5,046 bases of DNA from Methanosaeta sp. UBA80 (GTDB lineage Archaea > Halobacteriota > Methanosarcinia > Methanotrichales > Methanotrichaceae). How positions within the stretch are numbered: the stretch's first letter is position 1; each line of letters begins with the position of its first letter. The stretch covers positions 1,712 through 6,757 of the forward strand of contig DAWB01000211.1 of the NCBI GenBank assembly GCA_002505805.1, written 5' to 3'. The translations under genes and the position numbers were made by a program. Of this stretch, positions 1 through 5,046 are shown in pieces. Under the pieces are notes generated by a model that searched no databases, was not told where the DNA came from, and saw nothing but the letters and a program-made list of their open reading frames with translations.

Positions 1-2
1 GG

Positions 3-2534
3 GCTCTGGCAGATGAACTGGATGATCTGGCTCTTGATTTCAGCAGCCAATTCAATATATCCTTAAGGGAGATCTCCCTGGGCAGCAATGTCAGCAGCAT
101 GAACCAGACCGCCATCACTGCCGCAACTGAAGAGGGCGGCCTTCTGATCCTCTGCGGCCTTTTCGGCTGGCGGGATTCGGATCCTCCGGGAAATTGCAGC
201 CTGGTAAGCGTCATCAGCCCCGTCGTTCCCGTCCCCATTTACGGGCTGTGGGACTTTCAACTAAAGCAGGGAATTGTGGGAGGAAGCCTTGCTTCAGGCA
301 GAGATCTGGGGGAGAAGGCCGCCTCTGCCGCTGCCGCCGTCTGCAGGGGCAGGAGCCTGCCCCAAATCCAGAATATCTCCTCCATCCTCAAATTTGACCG
401 GGAGCAGATGGATGTCCATGGCCTGAGCCAGCCTTCTCTGCCGGGAGGCGCCATAATCACCAGATCCGGCCTTTCCATCCCGGAAAGGCATGAATCAGTG
501 ATGCCGACGCTGGCCACCATGCTGCTCTCCATTGTCCTGGGGCTGGTCATAATCTCCGCCCTGAACATCCGGATGAGATCGGTTACGAAAAGAGAGCTCA
601 AAGAGAGCGAAGGCAAATACAGGGACCTCTCCCTACAGCTGCCTCAGACCGCATTCGAGCTGGATGAAAAAGGCAACCTCTCTTTCATAAACCGTTTCGG
701 CAGCCAGGCCCTGGGATATGCCCAGGAGGACCTCCAGTCCGGGCTTAATGTGCTCCAGATAGTATCCGAGGAGGATAAGGAGAGGATCATTGAGGATATA
801 CGTCTGACAGTAAAGGGTGATCCGCAGGTCGGTGAGTTTTCTCTGGTCAGGAAGAATGGCAGCACATTTCCAGCCATTGCTTACCTCATACCTGTGGCGA
901 AAGGTGGCCGGAGGGTGGGGCTGAGAGGCATATTTCTGGATATATCCGAACGCAAACAGACGGAGATGGCCCTGCGGGAATCCGAGAGCAAGTTCAGAGG
1001 GATCACCGAGAAGTCTCTGGTGGGGGTTTACATCGTCCAGGATTGGATTTTCAAATATGTCAATCCCAGATTTGCAGAGATCTTCGGATACAGCGGCCGG
1101 GAGATGATGGGCAAGATGGGGCCGAGAGACCTGGAGGCGGCTCCCGGTGAGCTGGAGAAGATTGTGGATGGCCTGAAAAAAAGGCCTGCCGGGGAGAATG
1201 GTTCCCGGGACGGTCCGGATTATTATGAGGTCAGAGGCATCACCAAGAGCGGCAACATCGTGGACGTGCAGGTGTTCGGGTCCTTTACCACATATGAATC
1301 CCGAGAGGCGGTGGTGGGAACGGCCCTGGATATAACCGCCAGAAAGCGAATAGAGGAGGATCTTAAGAGGGCCAGGGACGAGGCGGAAGCTGCGGCAAAG
1401 GCCAAGTCTGAGTTCCTTGCCAATATGAGCCATGAGATCAGGACGCCCATGAATGTGGTCATTGGAATGACCAGCCTGATCTTGGGCACAGATCTCAGCC
1501 CGGAGCAGAGGGAGTATCTTATGACCATCAGGAAGAGCGGCGAGTCTCTTCTCTCCATTATAAATGATATCCTCGACTTCTCCCGGATCGAGAGAGAAAA
1601 GATAGATCTGGAGAGGCAGCCGTTCAGTCTGGAGATCTGCATCAGGGATGCCCTGAGCTTCATATCCAGCCTGGCCCAGGAAAAGGGCCTGAAGCTAAAT
1701 TATATTTCTGAAGATGAATTTTCCGAGACCATCGAGGCAGACCAGTCCAGGGTGCGGCAGGTTCTGGTAAATCTGCTCTCCAATGCGGTGAAATTCACCG
1801 AGCGTGGGGGGATAGAGGTCAGATCCCAGGTCAGAGAAAAAGGTGATAACAGATATGAAATATACATCAAGGTCAGGGACAGCGGCATAGGCATATCCTC
1901 AGAGGCCATGGGCAGGCTCTTTCAGCCATTCTCCCAGGCCGACGCTTCCACATCCCGCAAATACGGCGGAAACGGTCTGGGCCTGGCCATAAGCAAGAAG
2001 CTTGTGGAACTGATGGAGGGCCGGATCTGGGCGGAGAGCACTCCGGGAAAAGGCAGCACATTCCATTTCACATTCATGGCCTATAAATCCCAACTTCCGG
2101 CTCAAAGGCCTCCCACTCTCGTCCCTCCAGCAATTGTCCCCCTCCAGGAGCATGGGGGTGAATCGGCGGAGAGGTCCATTCTCCTGGTAGAGGACAATCC
2201 CGTCAACCAGAAGATGGCACTGCTTATGCTCAAGAAGCTGGGATACCGGGCGGACAAGGCAGCCAACGGCAGGGAGGCGCTGGCTGCCCTGGAGACAAAA
2301 TCATACGACCTGATATTGATGGATGTTCAGATGCCGGAGATGGACGGCCTGGAGGCCACTCGGGAGATAAGGAGAAGATGGCCGTCCCGCGGCCCCAAGA
2401 TAGTGGCTTTGACCGCCCATGCCATAGCCGGGGACAAAGAGAAATGCCTGCAGGCGGGAATGGACGACTACCTTTGCAAGCCCATTGACCTGGATGATCT
2501 CAGGGCGGCTGTAGAGAAGGCTTTTGTCAAGTAA
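3..2534 (+). CDS. Hybrid sensor histidine kinase with ABC-substrate-binding-type sensor, two PAS domains and a receiver (5' partial)
   Basis: The frame is open to the left edge, with the first full codon at base 3, so the start lies outside the window. The first in-frame ATG (base 99) falls inside a domain and is not taken as the start. Residues below are numbered from that ATG. Residues 1-132 resemble the C-terminal lobe of an ABC-type substrate-binding sensor (PF04392-like): [15 protein letters not shown], then [10 protein letters not shown], then LPGGAII. A membrane helix spans about 136-157. PAS 1 covers about 169-286 and PAS 2 about 293-416, each ending in a DISERK/DITARK-type linker. 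HisKA has the H box SHEIRTP with phospho-acceptor His445 (base 1431). The HATPase domain has the N box (Asn558, Asn562), G1 DSGIGI (594-599), PFSQ and the G2 box [10 protein letters not shown], where Asn replaces the usual Thr/Ser. The receiver spans about 692-808, with acidic pair Glu698/Asp699, phospho-acceptor Asp742, Thr772 and Lys794. All key residues are present, so it should be active. The expected flow is extracytoplasmic ligand to His445 to Asp742. No HPt domain or separate response regulator is visible, so the output is unknown. Confidence 0.93.
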   Translation, partial: ALADELDDLALDFSSQFNISLREISLGSNVSSMNQTAITAATEEGGLLILCGLFGWRDSDPPGNCSLVSVISPVVPVPIYGLWDFQLKQGIVGGSLASGRDLGEKAASAAAAVCRGRSLPQIQNISSILKFDREQMDVHGLSQPSLPGGAIITRSGLSIPERHESVMPTLATMLLSIVLGLVIISALNIRMRSVTKRELKESEGKYRDLSLQLPQTAFELDEKGNLSFINRFGSQALGYAQEDLQSGLNVLQIVSEEDKERIIEDIRLTVKGDPQVGEFSLVRKNGSTFPAIAYLIPVAKGGRRVGLRGIFLDISERKQTEMALRESESKFRGITEKSLVGVYIVQDWIFKYVNPRFAEIFGYSGREMMGKMGPRDLEAAPGELEKIVDGLKKRPAGENGSRDGPDYYEVRGITKSGNIVDVQVFGSFTTYESREAVVGTALDITARKRIEEDLKRARDEAEAAAKAKSEFLANMSHEIRTPMNVVIGMTSLILGTDLSPEQREYLMTIRKSGESLLSIINDILDFSRIEREKIDLERQPFSLEICIRDALSFISSLAQEKGLKLNYISEDEFSETIEADQSRVRQVLVNLLSNAVKFTERGGIEVRSQVREKGDNRYEIYIKVRDSGIGISSEAMGRLFQPFSQADASTSRKYGGNGLGLAISKKLVELMEGRIWAESTPGKGSTFHFTFMAYKSQLPAQRPPTLVPPAIVPLQEHGGESAERSILLVEDNPVNQKMALLMLKKLGYRADKAANGREALAALETKSYDLILMDVQMPEMDGLEATREIRRRWPSRGPKIVALTAHAIAGDKEKCLQAGMDDYLCKPIDLDDLRAAVEKAFVK

Positions 2535-2539
2535 GGTGC

Positions 2540-2544
2540 TTTTT
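2540..2544 (+). terminator. Short T-tract just after the kinase stop codon
   Basis: Five T residues begin five bases after the TAA stop of the kinase gene and continue into a pyrimidine run (TTTTTCCTC). Archaeal RNA polymerase can terminate at oligo-T without a hairpin, so this could end or attenuate kinase transcription. A second T5 tract lies at 2587-2591. No convincing stem-loop precedes either one, so the call is weak. Confidence 0.25.
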
Positions 2545-2570
2545 CCTCAGGCGAGTATGGAGAGATTAGG

Positions 2571-2618
2571 AATATATCGTTCTCTCTTTTTAAGGGATGG
2601 AGTGAAAGGCTAATAAAT
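2571..2618 (+). promoter_or_regulatory. Candidate TATA boxes for the NrpR-domain gene
   Basis: Two AT-rich elements in the 104-base spacer could act as archaeal TATA boxes. AATATAT at 2571-2577 would start transcription near 2600 and give a leader of about 39 bases. TAATAAAT at 2611-2618 would start transcription near 2639, exactly at the GTG start, giving a leaderless message. The second fits the lack of a Shine-Dalgarno motif in front of the GTG. An SD-like GGAGTGA at 2599-2605 sits too far upstream of the GTG to serve it. Position and composition are the only evidence. Confidence 0.35.
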
Positions 2619-2638
2619 CCATAGACCGATTATGTAGG

Positions 2639-3364
2639 GTGAAGAAAGCGCTGCCCCTGGTCTTTACCCTGTCCCGGATCGAGAACCTCATGCATCAGAT
2701 GAGCTTCGATCCCGTTAAGATGAGAGGAAAGATCATCACCAATACCACCAGAGTTGATAAGAAACACCTGCAGGAGGCTCTGGCCATCTTCTTCGATGCC
2801 ATCTCCGCCGGCCTCTCCGTATCACCCCTGATCAGGATTGAGGAGGAGGAGAGGGGCATAATATTGAAGACCGCCTGCAGTCTGACCATCTGCGGCGTGA
2901 TGCTGAAAAATGGCATTCCGGTGCGCCCCAAGGGGGGAGGACTGATAGAGGTGGTGGAGCGCAAGCCTACCCGGTTCACAGATATGCTCATGTACTGGGC
3001 CACGACCATCGATCCCATAGATCTGCTCACCGCCCAGGGAATGACCGACATAGTGGGGATGATGCGCACTGGCAACGGCAGGATACTGGGCAACCTCCAG
3101 GAGGCCCCCTTCCCGGCCAGGGATAAAATTGAGGAGCTGCTGGAGCAGCTTTCGGCAGTTGATTTTGCCGGCATATTGGAGCTCGGCGATCCCAATATGG
3201 ATGTGCTGGGAGTCTCCGTGGAGAGGGACCATGTGGGCATCGCCCTGGTGGGAGGGACGAATCTGGTGGCTGCGGCCCAGGAGGCAGGCATTCCTGTCGA
3301 GCACCAGTCCATCAGCGACCTGACCGAGGCTACCCTTATGACGCATATCGATGAGCTGATCTGA
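2639..3364 (+). CDS. Stand-alone NrpR regulatory domain protein (DUF128/NRD family, NrpRII-like)
   Basis: The 241-residue product is one complete NrpR regulatory domain (PF01995 family). NrpR is the euryarchaeal repressor of nitrogen-assimilation genes, and its regulatory domains sense 2-oxoglutarate. Family hallmarks visible here are the N-terminal FTLSRIENL...MSFDP segment (residues 9-25), AGLSVSPLIRI (57-67), GVMLKNGIPVRPKGGG (86-101), RFTDML...TIDPIDLL (112-130), GNGRILGNLQEAP (145-157) and the C-terminal VGIALVGGTNLVAAAQEAGI (199-218). There is no winged-helix DNA-binding region, so it should not bind DNA alone. In Methanosarcina the repressor is split into NrpRI (helix-turn-helix plus NRD) and NrpRII (NRD only), and this gene matches the second type. 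Orthology is inferred and no NrpRI or glnK is in view. The GTG at 2639 is chosen because the next Met codons (2690, 2699) would remove the conserved LSRIE segment. The upstream frame stops at 2603-2605 without an ATG. Translation ends in TGA followed at once by in-frame TAA and TGA. Confidence 0.87.
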   Translation: MKKALPLVFTLSRIENLMHQMSFDPVKMRGKIITNTTRVDKKHLQEALAIFFDAISAGLSVSPLIRIEEEERGIILKTACSLTICGVMLKNGIPVRPKGGGLIEVVERKPTRFTDMLMYWATTIDPIDLLTAQGMTDIVGMMRTGNGRILGNLQEAPFPARDKIEELLEQLSAVDFAGILELGDPNMDVLGVSVERDHVGIALVGGTNLVAAAQEAGIPVEHQSISDLTEATLMTHIDELI

Positions 3365-3423
3365 TAATGACGCCCTGATCAAAGACCGGCCCCGGAGAGC
3401 GGCAGTCAAGCCTCAACCGATTC

Positions 3424-3431
3424 AAATATAT
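3424..3431 (+). promoter_or_regulatory. TATA box for the exported-protein gene
   Basis: AAATATAT stands out in an otherwise GC-rich spacer between the NrpR-domain gene and the next gene. With usual archaeal spacing of about 25 bases, transcription would start near 3453. The box overlaps the first possible in-frame ATG (3430), which argues against that ATG being used. It instead supports a start at 3457 with almost no leader, or at 3499 with a leader of about 45 bases. Confidence 0.5.
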
Positions 3432-3456
3432 GTCCGGCGATGGAGAAAAGACAGTG

Positions 3457-4203
3457 ATGGCTGAGAAGAGAATTTGCCAAGCCAGGAGTGACAGGAGAAT
3501 GGAGTTGCTGATAGTCGCATCCTTGCTCTGCCTGGCCCTGGCAGGTCTGTCCGGGGCCACACTGGACTCCGCCTCAGCGGAATTCATGGCCAGCATAGGC
3601 CGTGCCGAATTCCAGACCAACAACTCCAGCCAGGATTCAATCGCTTTTGCAGGCCGGGATGAGCTGATCAGCTCTCAGCATAACCTGACCCCGGGTGGAG
3701 GTTATTATTCCACTAATCCCATCCTCATGGGCCCGGGCTCCGGCAGCCGGACCGAGATTTCCAATGCCGATTCAGCCACATCCATGAGCCACGAGATTGC
3801 AGCAGCAAGAGAGGTATCCAGGGAGGCAGAATACCTGGTCCAGTCATCCGGGATTAAGGGCTCTGCAGGAAAGAGCGGCTTTACCACAACCCAGATGAGG
3901 ATAGATGAAACAGTGACCGATGGCAGGGTGAACCTGGGGGTGTTGGTGGGAGAGAGCGGAAAGGCTGGAGCGGGCCGCAGAAGCCTCGATCCCCGGCATA
4001 GCGCCTGGAGGGATCCGGCCATTGAGATCGATGAGGAGTATATAGGCACATTCAATATCTCCAAGAACTTAACTTATAATAGCAGCTATTCCGTCACCCG
4101 GAACAGAGACGTCTGGCTGAACTTTTGCGTAGATGATCAAATCATCAGCCTCTCTCCGCCCGGGCTGGTCAGCGCTGATGATGTCTTCAATTGCTATCGC
4201 TGA
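3457..4203 (+). CDS. Exported protein of unknown function with multiple N-glycosylation sequons
   Basis: I do not recognise the family. From the ATG at 3457 the product is 248 residues. Its N-terminus is a basic stretch (KRICQARSDRR) followed by a hydrophobic core (LLIVASLLCLALAGL) and small residues (SGA or SASA) that fit a Sec signal peptide cleavage site. There is no later membrane helix, so the protein is probably released or held on the outside by partners. Counting from the ATG at 3430, the mature part has six possible sequons (Asn64, 65, 85, 209, 213, 217), three of them clustered in NISKNLTYNSS. It is otherwise Ser/Gly/Thr rich with alternating polar and hydrophobic residues, suggesting beta structure. 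Two cysteines lie near the C-terminus (NFC and FNCYR) and could form a disulfide. Start choice: the ATG at 3430 overlaps the likely TATA box. The ATG at 3499 has the better Shine-Dalgarno match (AGGAGTGA, 3484-3491) but would leave the signal peptide without its positive charges. The gene converges with the FAS1 surface-protein gene downstream. Confidence 0.75.
   Translation: MAEKRICQARSDRRMELLIVASLLCLALAGLSGATLDSASAEFMASIGRAEFQTNNSSQDSIAFAGRDELISSQHNLTPGGGYYSTNPILMGPGSGSRTEISNADSATSMSHEIAAAREVSREAEYLVQSSGIKGSAGKSGFTTTQMRIDETVTDGRVNLGVLVGESGKAGAGRRSLDPRHSAWRDPAIEIDEEYIGTFNISKNLTYNSSYSVTRNRDVWLNFCVDDQIISLSPPGLVSADDVFNCYR
3484..3491 (+). promoter_or_regulatory. Shine-Dalgarno-like site favouring an alternative start at 3499
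   Basis: AGGAGTGA is close to the archaeal anti-SD complement AGGAGGTGA, with one G missing, and ends seven bases before the in-frame ATG at 3499. If used, the exported protein would begin MELLIVASLL and be 234 residues long. This is the main competitor to the annotated start at 3457, whose own upstream GGAG (3442-3445) is 11 bases away. Confidence 0.35.
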
Positions 4204-4220
4204 AGGCTTATAGTCTTCCA

Positions 4221-4264
4221 GGAGAGATTTGTCTCTTCCAGACCGGGCTCGTTTGTCTTATTCT
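4221..4264 (+). terminator. Weak hairpin and T-rich tract after the exported-protein gene
   Basis: Bases 4221-4227 can pair with 4232-4239 (GGAGAGA with TCTCTTCC, one bulged T) around a TTTG loop. After a GC-containing spacer comes a T-rich run (GTTTGTCTTATTCTT, 4250-4264). Position just downstream of the stop at 4201-4203 fits a transcription end. The stem is short and A-rich, so the T-rich tract may matter more than the fold. TCTTCCAG occurs twice here (4214-4221 and 4234-4241). Confidence 0.3.
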
Positions 4265-4330
4265 TGGCGGCCTTTTCGGGAAGCGGGATCGGGCTGAAAC
4301 TGCTGCTCGAGGATCTTAGAACGAAAGGGT

Positions 4331-4426
4331 GCTGAAAGAAAAAGGGCTATATAGAAAGGCTAAAAGAAAGTGAATGCCGGAACCGGCGGGGGCGATTCCG
4401 GCCCCCCACCGCCCATCCGGCAATTC
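4331..4426 (-). terminator. GC-rich hairpin with pyrimidine tract, likely terminator of the FAS1 gene
   Basis: On the - strand, 34 bases past the FAS1 stop, lies a strong inverted repeat. Bases 4372-4380 pair with 4417-4426 (GAATGCCGG with CCGGCAATTC, one bulged A). Inside, 4385-4393 pair with 4401-4413 (GGCGGGGGC with GCCCCCCACCGCC, with a bulge). Reading on along the - strand, the hairpin is followed by a pyrimidine-rich stretch containing TTTCTTTT and CCCTTTTTCTTTC (plus-strand 4331-4370). This arrangement resembles an intrinsic terminator. The element also holds GCCGG/CCGGC four times, so competing stems exist (for example 4376-4382 with 4396-4402). A role as a + strand structured RNA cannot be excluded. 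Confidence 0.5.
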
Positions 4427-4459
4427 TCCTGCCTTGAATCAGACTTTTTCAGAAGCTTT

Positions 4460-5046
4460 CTACATGCTCAGACCTATGGGCACCAGCAGTTGGTCGATGA
4501 CATAGACAATGCCGTTGTCGTATCTCTCCGAAGCTAGAACGACTGCACCGCCCACCAGGCTGGAGTTGATGTCCACCGGAAGGGATGCTCCGTACATGGT
4601 CTTGACCGAATAAGACTCGGTCATATTGAGCAGCACCGCCGCATCCACCACATGGTAAGAGAGAAGGCCGAGCATTCCGCCCTCCTTTTCGCCGATGCCG
4701 TCCAAAGAGTCTTTGGCCGCCTCAAAGGCGGCATCGCTGGGGGCAAAGACGGTATAGGGCCCGGAGGTCAGGCCACCGATTCCCATCAGCCCCTGGCCGC
4801 TCAAGGTCTCCTCCAGCCCGGAAGCGGTAAGAGCCTCGGCAAATTTGCCCGCGCCCAGATCTTTTGCCGCCTGGGCGGCGCCAAGGCTGCCTTCGCTCTC
4901 TGGGACAAGCAGCCGATCTATGACATAGATGGTGCCGCTATCGTACTGCAGAGAAGAGGTTACATTGGCTCCATCCACCTTCATAGCCGGGTCGTGCTCC
5001 AGGGTGATATTCTCCCCCTGCATGCTTCCAGCCTCAGAGATCTCGG
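4460..5046 (-). CDS. FAS1 (fasciclin / beta-Ig-H3) domain surface protein (5' partial)
   Basis: The gene reads leftward and its frame is open through the right edge, so the N-terminus, including any signal peptide or anchor, is missing. The Met codon at 5021-5023 lies inside a FAS1 domain and is not the start. Numbered from it, residues 1-41 are the end of one FAS1 domain (MQGENITLE, then VDGANVT, then YVIDRLLVP). Residues of about 50-182 are a complete second FAS1 domain with the H1-type box GPYTVFAPSDAAF (88-100), the YH motif LLSYHVV (120-126) and the H2-type box YVIDQLLVP (174-182). The domain ends repeat at 141-residue spacing (YDSG at 27, YDNG at 168). FAS1 domains mediate adhesion and cell-surface contacts in many organisms. 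In archaea they are generally extracellular, with roles not well defined. Four possible N-glycosylation sequons (Asn5, 20, 133, 153) fit an external location. The protein ends five residues after the second domain (IGLSM) with no C-terminal membrane helix, so any anchor must be N-terminal. It is convergent with the exported-protein gene. Confidence 0.9.
   Translation of the reverse strand, partial: EISEAGSMQGENITLEHDPAMKVDGANVTSSLQYDSGTIYVIDRLLVPESEGSLGAAQAAKDLGAGKFAEALTASGLEETLSGQGLMGIGGLTSGPYTVFAPSDAAFEAAKDSLDGIGEKEGGMLGLLSYHVVDAAVLLNMTESYSVKTMYGASLPVDINSSLVGGAVVLASERYDNGIVYVIDQLLVPIGLSM

Noticed and set aside
99..101. ATG at base 99 as start of the kinase
   Set aside because: The frame is open through base 3 with protein-like sequence continuous with the sensor domain, and there is no promoter or ribosome-binding site before it. 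The gene begins outside the window.
633..1433. Long open frame on the - strand (266 codons) opposite the kinase gene
   Set aside because: It lies wholly antisense to the PAS and HisKA coding region, its translation shows no domain-like pattern, and the + strand frame is firmly supported by conserved motifs. It is a shadow frame of GC-rich coding sequence.
2695..3409. Two overlapping - strand open frames (205 and 195 codons) opposite the NrpR-domain gene
   Set aside because: Both are antisense to a recognised family and have low-complexity Ser/Pro/Met or His/Gly-rich translations with no recognisable motif.
3487..3570. Twin-arginine signal or lipobox in the exported protein
   Set aside because: The RR is followed by MEL and not the x-hydrophobic-hydrophobic pattern of a Tat motif. 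The only candidate cysteine (in SLLC) lacks Gly/Ala at the preceding position, so neither Tat export nor lipidation is supported.
4206..4320. Possible small or frameshifted reading frame after the exported-protein gene, with a hydrophobic stretch LVCLILGGLFGKR
   Set aside because: It has no start codon with a ribosome-binding site, overlaps the preceding gene out of frame and soon reaches a stop. A frameshifted C-terminal membrane tail is conceivable but unsupported.
1..5046. CRISPR array, tRNA, rRNA, insertion sequence or phage genes
   Set aside because: No regularly spaced direct repeats, cloverleaf-like segments, rRNA-like tracts, transposase or integrase motifs were seen on either strand.

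Overview
The window reads as a piece of a methanogenic archaeal chromosome, most likely a Methanothrix (Methanosaeta) relative. This is inferred from moderately high GC, heavy use of AGG/AGA arginine and ATA isoleucine codons, a stand-alone NrpR-type regulatory domain, TATA-like promoter elements, and secreted proteins rich in N-glycosylation sequons, including a FAS1-repeat protein. No search was run, so the genus is a judgement and not a measurement.

Layout: (1) Bases 3-2534, + strand, hold a long hybrid sensor histidine kinase whose reading frame is open through the left edge, so its N-terminus lies outside the window. It carries the end of an extracytoplasmic ABC-type substrate-binding sensor, a membrane helix, two PAS domains, HisKA, HATPase and a C-terminal receiver. 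(2) After a 104-base spacer, bases 2639-3364, + strand, encode a single NrpR regulatory domain protein (DUF128/NRD family) without a helix-turn-helix, resembling the NrpRII half of the split nitrogen repressor of Methanosarcinales. (3) After a second short spacer with a good TATA box, a + strand gene ending at 4203 encodes a small exported protein of unknown function with six possible N-glycosylation sequons. (4) A 256-base convergent spacer (4204-4459) holds a weak hairpin and T-rich tract for the + strand gene and a strong GC-rich hairpin with a pyrimidine tract for the - strand gene. (5) Bases 4460-5046, - strand, hold the C-terminal part of a FAS1 (fasciclin/beta-Ig-H3) surface protein with at least two FAS1 domains. 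It is cut by the right edge.

Functionally this looks like a signalling and regulation pair (kinase and 2-oxoglutarate-type nitrogen regulator domain) next to two cell-surface genes. Each + strand gene has its own spacer of about 90-100 bases with TATA-like sequence, so separate transcription is as plausible as an operon. I see no tRNA, rRNA, CRISPR array, insertion sequence or complete novel defence-type system. The most unexplained piece is the structured convergent spacer around 4340-4426, for which the simplest reading is a transcription terminator.
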